From NCBI RefSeq assembly GCF_032062135.1, contig NC_092861.1, positions 122,462,564-122,526,563 of the forward strand: a stretch of DNA of 64,000 bases, read 5' to 3'. The DNA comes from Pyxicephalus adspersus (lineage: Eukaryota; Chordata; Amphibia; Anura; Pyxicephalidae). Below the pieces are notes generated by a model that searched no databases, was not told the origin of the DNA, and worked only from the letters and a program-made list of their open reading frames with translations. The position numbers and the translations under genes are program-made. Of this stretch, positions 22,790 to 33,765 are shown one piece after another (positions within the stretch are counted from its first letter, which is position 1; each line of letters opens with the position of its first letter).

Positions 22790-24410
22790 CTAATTGTAAT
22801 GTCCATAATGGGATTGTACTCCTTACAGCAAATAGGCCGTGTTATATAGGAACTGAAGTTGAAAGGAGAACCAAGGATGGCACAAAGTACAACAGACAAA
22901 AACATAACATGGAGTAACTGGCACTCATAAAATACAGGATTCTTGCTATGTTGAAAGAGCACTGTCACAACACATTGAAAAGTCAACGTTTTAGGCCACA
23001 CAATGTCCCTTCTTTCCACCAATATTTACCCCAATGATGACGCATAAAACAATAAAAAAACATTTCTTCTGCTTTGCAGGTTTAGAATAGCTTTCATCAT
23101 GTCCCGTCTAAGCAATGAATGTCAGACACACAGGAAATTGCCATTTAGAACCTAATATAACATCTTCTTGAGTAGAGCACAGATAGTTTTTGATACAGAT
23201 GACTTATATGTCCCCAAATGTCCCCATTTTTATGTATCTACATTTTATTTCTCATGTTTTTTTGTCTCTCTCAAGCTAACATTTTTTATGCCATTGCTGT
23301 TGGAGAAACATCCAAAACTTTCTATTGGTAGTAGAAAATTTTGGTACAGAGATTGTTGACTAATAGTTTTTTTTAAAACCTTCTGGTGTTTTCACTCTTC
23401 TTTACTGTATCCAAAATGAAAAAAAAAAGAGTTTTGGTGTCATATTATCATTGCTAACACAATAGACAACCAAGGCTCTAAAACACCTTTGGTCTCTTCT
23501 TGTCTAGTTTTCTGTGTTTTAGAAGAATATACTAAATGTTTTTCAAGCACTTGTATTTTCAGGGAATTGAATTGACCATTACCCACTAATTCATGGCTAA
23601 AATCACAAGTCACGGTTGGAACAAATAATGGGAAAACTCAATTTGCTGGCATTCACAAAATGTTAGCAATTGTTTAAAAACTCTGCTTCTGTTATGAAAA
23701 CAGAATCTTCTCTAGGGCATTTGTTGCAAGGATATTAACAACAAATGTTTTTGCAAGATTCTCACCTTGCTGTTGCTATTGATCTTAAGATAAAGGCTAT
23801 TCAGGTAACTTATTCCTTCCTAAATTCTAAGGGTGAGGATTTGTTTGCCATGACCAGTCCAGGGGATAGGAATGAGTCTTAAGTTGTAAATTACATTTCT
23901 GGGGGAGCTTTATTCAAAAACAGAATACAGAATACCAAAGTTGTTAAAGTTGGTGAAGGAATTGAGTTTAGTTGAAGATTACCCTGGCTGAACTGTGTAG
24001 CTGACATTAATTTGAGATAAAGCTTTTAAATAAGTATTGCTTTAAATTCGTTCATTTCTCAGGCAACTGAAATTAACAGCTTACCCTAGCAGATGTATTT
24101 GCAGGTAATAAGTAATATATTGTTTAATTATATTTACTGATAATGAAAAATAAATCCATGCTGTGAGGAAATGTGTATATTAAAATTCAACTTCAGCTTA
24201 AAACTAAATACACAAATGAAATCTGTATATGGGTGCTTTTTAACTGCCATTGGATATGTATTTTTGTCCACCTAGTGCTGAGATTAACACAGACCCATAA
24301 AGCATAACCCGGCCAGTGTAATAAAACAAAATGTCTTGATCATCTCCAACCTAAGATAGGGCATTGTAAAGACATAGCCTGATGAAACCATATGTCTGCT
24401 TTCTCTCTCT
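22790..24410. other. AT-rich non-coding sequence, no gene seen
   Basis: The 96-codon minus frame at 22,732-23,022 reads across the G run (encoding PPPPPPP) and is not credible as a gene. Nothing else was recognised. Confidence 0.5.
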
Positions 24411-24413
24411 CTG

Positions 24414-24417
24414 TGTG

Positions 24418-24454
<37 letters not shown>

Positions 24455-24468
24455 ATATATATATATGT
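24414..24468. repeat. TG/TA compound microsatellite
   Basis: gtgtgtatata leads into two TA runs separated by a single ttta interruption. Confidence 0.93.
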
Positions 24469-24469
24469 T

Positions 24470-26675
24470 TTACTGGCATGCTTTGGCATTTATTACATGG
24501 CCCGCAGGGCCCTGCAGACCAAATTGTAAAAAAATTAAAAGTATATCAGTGATGGAAAAATATTTGTTAGACCAACATCTAATTAAGTTTTTCTGTGTTG
24601 TTCATACATTTTCCTTAATTAAATAATTTTATGTGCAGCCCTACAATGGTCTTAGCACTCAGGTGCAGCACTCAAGGCTCCCTATATAAAGTCAATTGGC
24701 CAATACTGATTTTTTGGTTAGCTGTCAGGAGTTTTACTTTGAAGTAGCGAAAAATGAAGTAGTGTCAATGCAATTATCTACTGCAACCCACAATAAACTT
24801 TTATAAGCTGTAAAGGGTATAGAAGAGTGCTAAAAAAGAAGCCTCCATATTTAAACTACATTGTATTTAATGTGTCACACAACTATTGAGCCCTTCAGAA
24901 AACGCTGACTTCTGTCGTATGGGAGACATGGCATGTCCTCCATCTACGCCACAGAAGCAGCTCTTGGTGCCTATGTGGCTTTTTGCTAGGATCAAACATT
25001 GCCAGAGGGGAGCACAGAGATGTTCCTAAGTGTATTCACATACTTACTTTAAGAATCCTAGAAGCGAGTAAGTTTTAGAACTGAAGTTACATGTAAACAA
25101 GAAATCTAAAGCTGAACTCTAAGCTGATATAAAATAAACTGGCTTAGCATTCATGTAATTTTTTATATATGCAAACAGTGAAAGCACCTAAATAATACTT
25201 ATCAGGTCAAGAACCATGTTCACAGCAAGAAAGAGCAGAGCAAGAGTGAGATGACTGGCTCACTATGGTCCTTATGTATGTCTAGTCAGCCTAGGGAGGG
25301 GAACATGACAGCCAGAATGCAACAACAGTGTTTGACAAATGCTTGGCCATGCAGTTGAGTGCAGATGAGGTTCTCAGCACTGCTAAGAATTATGGGCCAC
25401 CTCCAGTCCTCTAGCAGCAACTGTAAAGCAACCAAGTTTAACTGCAGCCCACTGCAGCTGGAGTGTGTTCCTCATGTAAATGAAAGGAAATGGCCAGAAC
25501 TTACATATTGCATCCAGAAACTGTTCCGCAGGCCACCGCAATGTGAGCACAAAGTAATTCCCATTTGCTCCCATACAGTTGAATATGAGCTGTGAGTAGA
25601 GCCACGAGTGTGCCATTAACAGCTGTGGCATTTTGCAGTTCTAAAAGAGGCCTAAAGAGTTATATGGTTGATATCCCCAGATTGAAGATGAAATAAAGTT
25701 GTTTTAATTTCATTTGCAATGTACTTTTATTTTATTTTTTTACTATAGTTTTGCTTTAGTAAAGCCACAAACATGTTTGATTTAACCTATTTGGTTCATT
25801 TAGGATATGATGGGGAAGCGTTAGAACTTGTACCAGCTTTTGGTGTTACTGAGATTTTGCCTGGCCTCTTGTGTGGTCACTGAGCCAGAAAGAAAGCAAC
25901 ATTTCATAAAGGCATATTATTATTTTATTCTGACTGATGTTCAGTTAATAAGACATTTGGAAAGTTCAACGATTGATAACTTACATCTAAAATTGATTAT
26001 TGATTATTCTTTTCCAGTCATGAATCTTCATTTACATAGACTGCTCCTCTAAACTCCCGACATCTATATAAATGATTGGCTTTACATAGTAACAGCTAGG
26101 TTATTATTATATGGAGACAAATCTGATCACAGAAACAACAGAACAGAACTTTTTATGTTATTTATGTTCACAGTAAAATTAGACCCTGCAATTTCCTTTT
26201 CATGACAATAAAATTGGCATGCAGATGGCCTATTAATACTGTGCACATTTCTAACATTCATTTTTATAATCCAGTTATTATAAATGATGGTAATAAATGT
26301 TTCGTTTGTAGAGTTCAAAGAATAATGTGCAGCTGGTTTAAATAGTTTTTAATTATTTTATAAACCATTTTTTATCCACCACTTAAACAATCATTTCATT
26401 TCAGCTTGATTTTAAAGAACACGTTTAGGAAAAGAATATGTCCTTCTTACCTGGCCATCCTGATTCTCAATGGACATCTGATAATCATGTAAGATGCTCC
26501 ATTGAAAGAATTTTTTATAAAATGTCAGCGGTGTCTTGATACTGACATGTTATCTGTAGGCACCCTAGCTTTCCTTGGGGTTTGCTTCCTCTGCTGACAA
26601 GCCCTAATTAAATCACATGGTCTGGAATAGTCATGGCTGTGGCACATCATTAGATGGGAGAAACCACATTCTGAA
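24470..26675. other. AT-rich non-coding sequence, part possibly repeat-derived
   Basis: 25,350-25,640 is richer in GC with several gcag/ctgc palindromes and may be an old repeat. Opposing 78- and 82-codon frames there are not supported as genes. Confidence 0.4.
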
Positions 26676-26685
26676 AACATACAGA

Positions 26686-27051
26686 GCAGCGGTCCCCAAC
26701 CCGTGGTCTGGGAGAAAATTTTGGGGGTCCGCAGCTCTGGTCGGTGCATCCCTGAGTGGGGTCAGGAGAAGGACCCTGCTGGGGGGACATACAGACCAGA
26801 ACCGCAGACCACATACCCCGAGTAGTTCCTAGGCACGGGGAAGTAAGCGGGCTGTGTCTCTGCACACAACCTGCCCACTCTCCCATTGCAGGCTCAGATC
26901 TGCGATGGGAGAGGGGGCGGGGTTATGTCATAATGACGTCACTCTGGGGGAGGTTTCTCCCCCTTTAAATGGCACCCGGCTCCCCGTGTATGCACAGTCA
27001 GGAGCCGGTGATTTTAGTGGTCCGTGGACCTGAAAAAGTTGGCGACGGCTG
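26686..27051 (+). mobile_element. hAT-type non-autonomous transposon, complete, with near-perfect 8-base target duplication
   Basis: It starts cagcggtccccaacc and ends aaagttggcgacggctg, giving terminal inverted repeats of the CAGCGGTCGCCAAC type typical of hAT (Charlie-like) elements. Flanks 26,678-26,685 (atacagag) and 27,052-27,059 (atatagag) agree in seven of eight bases. The 366-base body is GC-rich, unlike its surroundings, and has no transposase. Fragments of the same family lie at about 5570-5745 and 37,605-37,872. Short frames at 26,525-26,968 belong to this element. Confidence 0.92.
26913..26941 (+). promoter_or_regulatory. GC box and full CRE-type palindrome inside the hAT element
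   Basis: gggggcgggg (26,913-26,922) fits the Sp1/KLF binding consensus, and tgacgtca (26,934-26,941) is the full cAMP-response-element palindrome. They are 11 bases apart, in a GC-rich element within AT-rich DNA. Presence of motifs is seen; any regulatory activity is inference. Confidence 0.45.
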
Positions 27052-27059
27052 ATATAGAG

Positions 27060-27370
27060 GATGCCTTAGAAAGAATACATTAAGGGTGTAAGCATAACCC
27101 CCTACATTTTCAACAAGTAAATATTTTAACAAAATGTCTTGGAATATCTGTAGATCAGCTTGAATACAAATAGCAGAAAGAAGGGCCTTAAAGAAATGTT
27201 CCAGGAGAAGAATTTATTTTTTATCAGATAAAAGGATGTGAAGAAAGGTAAAACTCCACTATAATATGTAATAAGGATCCTTACCTGGAGACAAATCTCA
27301 TAGAGATATGTTATATAAAATATATATTTATTTGGGTAACTTAAGTAGCTAAAGTAACTAGTAGAAGTCA
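27060..27370. other. AT-rich non-coding sequence, no gene seen
   Basis: The 81-codon minus frame 27,126-27,371 is rich in Y, F and I because of the AT bias. No domain is visible. Confidence 0.5.
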
Positions 27371-27372
27371 TG

Positions 27373-27851
27373 TTTAAGCAGGGATATTATCACCCTGTAT
27401 AAATATATAAATGGTCCAGATAGAGAACTCTGTTCCCCATTATTCACTTTAAGGTTATTACAAAGGACAAGAGGGCACTCTTTGCGTCTAGCGGAAAAGA
27501 AGTTTAATCTCCATATAAGGGAGGCATTCTTCACTCTGCGAAAATTTAGAATAGGCTCCGTCAGGAAGTAGTTTCAGCAAGTTCTATGCATTGCTGTTTG
27601 CTTTTCTAGAAGCACAGAATATAACTGGGCATTAAAGTTTAAAGCAAAAACAACAGAACTGTTGGTTCAGGGAACATCCAGTGGCCTCACAGGATCAGGA
27701 AGGATATTTTTTTCTATGTTGGAGCAGATTGAACAAGGCTTTAAAAGTGGTGTCTTGCCTTCCTCTGGATCAACTTTGTCTACAGGGTTTTATCTCTCTA
27801 GTGGATGAACTTGATGGACTTATGTCTTTTTTCAAACTAACTTTCTACTAG
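27373..27851 (+). repeat. Interspersed repeat, plus orientation; reverse copy at 32,542-32,930
   Basis: Landmarks in order are ataaatggtccagatagaga, gacaagagggcactctttgc, gaataggctccgtcaggaag, tgttggagcagattga and gaacttgatggacttatgtc. All recur in reverse complement in the same order at 32.5-32.9 kb. I recall this as one of the most widespread repeats of frog genomes but will not name the class. Multiple stops interrupt any frame. Confidence 0.7.
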
Positions 27852-28457
27852 CAGGTATAAATTTAAGACACCTAGAAGTTAGCTTCTTCCTTGCCTCCTC
27901 CCCCAGCATTTCTTTCAGCTCATCACTATGATGGTCTCCTTTGCTGAATAATAAGAATGCATGAAGGTTGGAATCAAAGCTCCATCAAAGAAAGAAAGTA
28001 TGAAAGCTTTGCAGGTTTGGAGTGGCCTCGCATTTAGGCAGGCAGGAAGAAATTACTTTTACCTCTAAGTGACAGTACTCTATACCTGTTACTGTTTCAT
28101 TGTTTAAGTGGTAGGACTTACTGTCACCATTATTATGAGTTGTACAAGTTAAAAAAAGACTAAAGCCAGAATATCCTCAACTTTTGGCAGTCAAAGCAAC
28201 AGCACTCTGCTAGGATCACCTATATTACGTAAGTTGTTTAATGAGTCTATTGGTCTGAACATGGGTTAGAATATGATGACAGGAGGGTTGATTTATATAA
28301 GGAGCAGAGACTATTCACTTAGTATATTAGATTAGGGGAAGCTGTGTTCACCTTAATTACTCAATCATGTGCAAGTAAAATTGAAAAAAATTGACATTTT
28401 AGCAAAATGAGCACTCTCTACTCCTTCAATATATTAAGCACAGTGTAAATAAACGTA

Positions 28458-28961
28458 GAGGTAGTCCCTGGGTTACATATGAGATATGGACTGTAGGTTT
28501 GTTCTTACGTTGAGTTTGTATGTAAGTTGGACCAGGTACGTTAGTTTAATAAATGCAATTGGGATAGATCTTTGTCTCAACATATGTGTGTTGCAGTGTG
28601 GTGTCAGTTACTGTATAAAATCCTCACTGTGAATTAATAACAAAAAAAGCAAAAAAAAGGAAAATTTTATGGAGTCTAGACATTTATTACCTTCTGGAGC
28701 ACGCTGTGCTTTGATATGCAAAAAGAAACAACTGCAGAGTTCATCTTGGTCATTAAAGAGTTACAAGAGCTTGCAGAAGCGCTTAGTCCTTAGGATCACC
28801 CACAACCTCAGCAGTGTTTAGCAAAAGATTTCTTCTGCAAGGCATGCAAACCACCCCCTCCCCCCACCAAGCCTCCGTCCAGCACACAAGTGAGCAGGGA
28901 AGCCGCGTTCATATCTAGGAGTTGACCGTATGTTGGTTGTCCTTAACTCGGGGACTACCTG
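28458..28961 (+). mobile_element. Tigger/pogo-like non-autonomous element with TA target duplication
   Basis: The left end gaggtagtccctgggttac and right end taactcggggactacctg are inverted repeats of about 16 bases, flanked by TA on both sides (28,456-28,457 and 28,962-28,963). TA duplication and a CAGGTAGTCC-type end suggest the Tc1/mariner superfamily, Tigger/pogo branch; this assignment is inference. The interior has no transposase. A second copy in opposite orientation is at 30,670-31,168. Confidence 0.75.
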
Positions 28962-28969
28962 TATATGAG

Positions 28970-30145
28970 ATGTATATACTGATTAGTATTGCTCCAGATT
29001 GCCCCCATTTGATTTGGCATGTCTTTGGCTGAATGAAGGCAAACATTAAGTATTGGAATATTGTATCTAAATCAAAATTAACCTTGCCAACTGCTTGGTT
29101 GGATAGGTAAACTATAATGTGTATAGAACAGCGTATACCAAATGTAAATTAAGAACTAGCCTACAAGGTTATCTCAAACAACAGTTTTTTTTGGTTTTAA
29201 TAGAACAAAACCAAATGTCAAATACTCAGTCCAATTGCAAAATATGAATGGCCTTTTTTTTCTGTGCAGTGGCCTGCTGTGCCTAATAGTAAACTCAGAG
29301 ATAATAACTGATTGTTGCTATGTTTCCATTCTCTCTTCCATTCCGATTCCCATGTACCTAATTTATATATCTATACAGTTAGAATACCAGGTATGCACAC
29401 GTGTTTAGGTCACTTAAATAATGGTAAAGCCGTGAGATCAGATTAGAATCTTTAGAAGGAGACATCTCCTGGTTTGGTTGGCTTCTTTGAAAGTCTCCTC
29501 TGTAGCCCTCTTGTACTCCCTTGTAGTCCTTTTGGCAGGGCTACACATTTTTACTTCTAGTAGAAAAACTAAGAGTTGAGCATCACTTGTATTGAAGAAC
29601 TTAGATTTTTGTACCCTACAAATCAATATATTTTTGATCACTGAACAGTAAAATGTACAATAATTCATCTTCTTGCCCAAACGTCACACAACATTCTTCC
29701 AATATTTACATCTTTTCCTGATATGAATAGGCTACAACATAGAGATCCGTCATCAGATGTTGCAATTAAGTCATGGTTGCTTTACTTCTTCATATTGGTA
29801 TTGACAGTGCATTAGAGAATTATCTCTAATTAGAGTTTATTAAGAAGATTATCACATGAATACAAATGCAATGTGCACTACTGCAAGAAGTACACATAAG
29901 ACTTTAATCACTTGTTAGCAAGAGATTTAACTTCTTGTTGATATGAAGTTTACATAAAATGAAGCAACTGTCATTAAGGAGTCAAATCTTATATTTACAT
30001 CCAGTTAGACATTTATGTATTGTCCTTTCCTTAAGAACTAACAGTCATTAATTTGATTTCTTTAGACCTAGCATACAGAATCTGAATTCATTTGAACACA
30101 GGAGAGCCATCATCCATGATTACATAGCTTCAGTCTTCAATATAC
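28970..30145. other. AT-rich non-coding sequence, no gene seen
   Basis: An 80-codon minus frame (29,438-29,680) has no recognisable domain. Diverged forms of the 55-base unit may begin before 30,150. Confidence 0.45.
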
Positions 30146-30149
30146 AAAA

Positions 30150-31440
30150 GAATAGTCATTTGTGTGATCAACCATCAACCATGCTGTTTTGTAGTACACT
30201 GGTGTTCAGTTTTATATGTTCAATCTAAAATCTCCACTTGTGTGATCAATCTCCTCTAATCTTACTGTTCTCAACATACAATCATTCTTGTGTGAATAAT
30301 CTTCTCCATTCATGCTATTTAGCACTACAAAGGAGATCCGTCTTGAGTGATCAACTTTATTTTACTCTTCCTGTATTGCAGAACAAAAAAGATCAATCTT
30401 TTGTGACTGGTCACCTCTAACATTGCTGTTCTGCAATAGGAGACCAGTCTTGTGTGATTTACCTCATCCATTCATGCTGTACTGCAGAACAACAGAGATC
30501 AGTCTTGTGTAATCAACCTCTCCCAATCCTGCTGTATTGCAAAACAAAAGAGATTCGTTCTGTATGATCAATCTCCTCAAATCTTACTGTTTTGCAACAC
30601 TCAGGAGATCAGTCTTTTGTAATCATTCTTCTCCATTAATTCTGTACTACAATACTCAGGAGAGTGGTACAGGTAGTCCCCGAGTTAAGAACATCCGACA
30701 TACAGACAACTCCTAGATATGAAGGGGGCTTCTCTGCTCACTCGTGTGCAGGACAGAGGCTTGAAGGGAGGGGAAGAGGGGGGCGGTTTGCATGATTTGC
30801 AGAAAAAATCTTTTGCCGAACACTGTTGAGGTTGTGGGTGATCTCTTCTGCAACCTCTTGTAACTCTTTAATGATCAACACAAACTCTGCAGCTGTTTCT
30901 TTTTTGCATATCAAAGCTCAGCTTGCTCCGGGAGTTAAGGGATGTCTAGGCTTCATAAAGATGTTTTTTTCTTGCTTTGTTTGTGTGAGTGACACACACA
31001 GTGAGGATTTTTCTCAGTAACCGACAACATGCTGCCTAATAATATGTTGATACAAACATCTGTCCTAATTGCATTTTTTTTAAAAATGTACCTGTTCTGA
31101 TTTACATACAAATTCAACTTAGGAACAAACCTACAGTCCCTATCTTGTATGTAACCCGGGGACTACCTTGTGTTATCAATATCCTCCAATCTTGCTTATC
31201 TGCAATACCTAGGAGATCAGTCTTCTGTGATAATTCTCCTCCACATGCTATGTTACAATACTCAGAAGGCCAATCTCTTGTGACCAAACTGCTCCATTCT
31301 TGCTGTGCTTTAGTATTTAACAGATCTGTCTTGTGTGTCCCAATCATGCTATACTGTGGAACAAAAGAGATCAGTGTCATGAAATTATTCTCCTGCAATA
31401 TTGCTTTGCTTGAATACTGAAGAGACCATCCTTCCTATCT
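30150..31440 (+). repeat. Diverged tandem array of a 55-base unit, interrupted by a transposon
   Basis: The core tgtgtgatcaa or a close variant recurs at about 30,161, 30,239, 30,289, 30,344, 30,400, 30,451, 30,506, 30,561 and 30,616. After the inserted element it recurs at 31,169, 31,224, 31,279 and 31,332. Most steps are 50-56 bases. Each unit contains in order gagatcagtcttgtgtgatc, then ctcctcca, then ttgctgt and tgcaa. Units are clearly diverged, so the array is old. Short frames in both strands (30,238-30,420 and 31,114-31,420) come from the array and are not genes. Confidence 0.85.
30670..31168 (-). mobile_element. Second Tigger/pogo-like element, inserted in the 55-base array, inverted relative to 28,458-28,961
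   Basis: It starts caggtagtccccgagttaag after a TA and ends acccggggactacc. The two ends correspond in reverse complement to those of the first copy. The 55-base array continues on both sides, so the element is younger than the array. The expected right-hand TA is not intact (ccttgtg follows). Confidence 0.75.
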
Positions 31441-31935
31441 TAAAAAAAAAAAAAACTTCTTCAGACAAGCATATAATCTGACCTGGGTCCCTCTACTAAC
31501 CTGCCAACATATAATCCTGCAGTAAACTCATAGCATATGTTTCCACCTTGTACACAGTTCACCAACTCCATTGGATTGTAAGCTCTATAGAAAAGAGAAC
31601 CCTCTCCTGGTGTTTCCACAAGTACTGTGTAGGTACTTATCCATTCAGCCTCAATATACAATACAATATATATGTATATATATACTAATATATGAGCTGT
31701 ACATTTGTGCACTACTTCTGTCTCTATTATTGTTTGTACAAATGTTGTGTATTTACACCTTACCTCATCTTTATATACAATTGACACGGTTAGCTGTTTA
31801 ATTAGACATGAACTGTATCTCCTCATTGTTTGTGAACCTGTTTCTACTACATATTGTTTTTTTTGCAGAACACATGTTTTTGCTATTTAAATCAATATTA
31901 ATATTAACAATATTATTATAATATTTTTCTTCCAT
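31441..31935. other. AT-rich spacer between two parts of the 55-base array
   Basis: It holds an A13 run (31,441-31,453), a SINE-like word ggattgtaagctctata near 31,573, and ta-rich stretches near 31,665-31,690. Frames up to 121 codons on the minus strand (31,461-31,826) include the repeat IYIYI from the TA tract and are not considered genes. Confidence 0.5.
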
Positions 31936-31939
31936 TCAC

Positions 31940-32145
31940 ATTGTGCTGCAGTACACAGTCTTGTGTGATCATTGTTCTGTATCTTACTGTGCTGCAAAAC
32001 ATAAGATATCAGTCTTCTGCGATCAATCTCCTCCGATTTTGCTGTGCTTCAGATGGGAGATCCGTCTTGCAATCAAACTCCTCCACTCATGCTGTGCAGC
32101 ATTTTAATATCATTGTAAAAAGTATTAGAGATCAGTCTTCTCCTT
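31940..32145 (+). repeat. Separate block of the 55-base tandem unit
   Basis: Units with cagtcttgtgtgatca (about 31,956), cagtcttctgcgatcaatct (about 32,009) and ccgtcttgcaatcaa (about 32,061) carry the same tctcctcc and tgctgtg words as the main array. It is separated from it by about 500 unrelated bases. Confidence 0.78.
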
Positions 32146-32541
32146 AAACTACATACAGACGCTCAATCACTGACGTTTAAATCAATTGTTAGCATCGCTT
32201 TGGGCGTCAAAAGGAAGAAACAAGTTCTGTATAGGCAAGCTGTTTGGCTGATCTGTTTTATGAACGGGGAGGGGGAAGAACGAACTTGAGGTTGAAATTA
32301 TAAGTAAATAGGAACTACATGTGCCACCCATCATAGACAAAATTTGTGAAGAAATTGATTTAAGCAAAATTGGAAGTCTGGAGTTTTTAGTTACAATAAT
32401 ATTGGTTCTTGACCCCGTTTTAAGTATGAACCTGTAAATAGTCTAAAAGATATCTTGCGTATATTTCTATTCTTAGCAAAGTTATTTTAAAGATTTGTTA
32501 TAAAACTTTGGTACATTACATTCTGCACTTGTTACACAGTT

Positions 32542-32930
32542 ACATAGTTGGGTTGAAAAAAGACATAAGTCCATCAAATTCAACCACAAAGGGAAAACAT
32601 ATCCCAGACTTAAAACCATATGGACATAGTTGGTCCAGAGGAAGGCAAAAAAAAACCCTGGGAAAATTTGCCTTAAAAGGGGAAAAAAATGTCTTCCTGG
32701 TTCCATGAGGCAAGTTTAAAGTTTTAATTCCCAGTTATATTTTGTACTTCTTGAAAAGCATCCAGCTTTTTCTTAAAGCAATCTATAGTAGTTGCTGAAA
32801 CTACTTCCTGATGGAGCCGATTCCACATTTTCACCAGACACAAAAACTGCCCTCTTGTTTCTTGTAATGATCTCAACGTGAATAATTGGGAAAGAGTTCC
32901 CTATATGGACCATTTATATATTTACACAAC
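32542..32930 (-). repeat. Interspersed repeat, minus-orientation copy of 27,373-27,851
   Basis: It starts with gttgggttgaaaaaagacat and ends with atatggaccatttatatat. All landmarks of the plus copy appear in reverse complement, including cttcctgatggagccgattc and actgccctcttgtttcttgt. The short frames here are repeat-internal. Confidence 0.72.
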
Positions 32931-33237
32931 ACAGCCATAGATCCTGCAATCAGAGTATCAGCATACCAAGTTACAAGCAACAAAGCAAGGACGAGCAAGA
33001 AGGTGGCAAAATGGGGTCTCAATCAGCTGTTTCAAAACAATATCATTTGGATCAGCAGGTTTTCAAATAACATGCCTAACTACTTGAAATTCATCCTCCT
33101 ACTGACCTACCTCTAAATGCTCTCACTATTATAGGTTGTTGTTCCTTGAACATGGGATTTTTTTTTTTTGCAATGACTCCTATACTGTGTAATGCCTCGT
33201 TCCCTCTTTGCTTTTGTCATAGTGCCTACAATTTTAG

Positions 33238-33765
33238 GGTGTCAGGATCAAGGTGTCAGGAATGTGAGACAGAATTGAGGTCAAACAAGCCAGTGGTCAG
33301 AGCAGGTGGCAAGCAGGAGTAGTCAAGGATCAAAGCCAGAGTCAGTAGACCGGAAATCAGTGGCTGGAGATGCAGGCAGGAATAGCAGGAACCTGGAACA
33401 GAGCCTAAGGAAACTCCTTGTTCAGGCAACTTCCTGTTGCCAGTCATTTCCTTTCATAGGGGATGTTGGTTGGTCAGGTTGGAAATCAAATGACCCACAG
33501 GTAAGAGAACCCACCACCAAAGGTAGTGCAGGAGCACAGGCAGCTTAGGTGGTGTTCACAGTTGGAGATGGAGTGCTTCTGTGGAATATTCTGGTTCTCT
33601 GGGGTAAACGGGAAGCTCTCATGGGATCACCTGACCAGGAAGTGATCAGTGGACAGGAATCCTTAACAGGGGTGCTGCAGGCTGCAGAGAAATGTCAGGT
33701 GGGTGGTACGGATACAGGCCCACATCCCCTGGTGCTGTGGGGGATCTGTGACACAAGGTAGCCGA
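33238..33765. repeat. GC-richer interspersed repeat, possibly LTR-related
   Basis: It opens with the twice-repeated word gtgtcagga (33,239 and 33,253) and carries gtcagagcaggtggcaagca, like the GC-rich repeats at 13.3 and 17.9 kb. It closes near gggggatctgtgacaca. The tgtcagg...tgaca ends recall LTR borders, but no flanking duplication or primer site was established. Frames 33,306-33,548 and 33,549-33,761 lie inside it. Confidence 0.45.

Noticed and set aside
30150..31440. Regularly spaced repeats reminiscent of a CRISPR array
   Set aside because: The units are contiguous and diverged with no unique spacers, and the genome is vertebrate.
27373..32930. Mirror-like order of repeats (A, B, array, reversed B, reversed A), suggesting a large inverted duplication
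   Set aside because: The centres of the two pairs differ by about 350 bases and the intervening sequences do not match in reverse complement, so independent insertions explain it.
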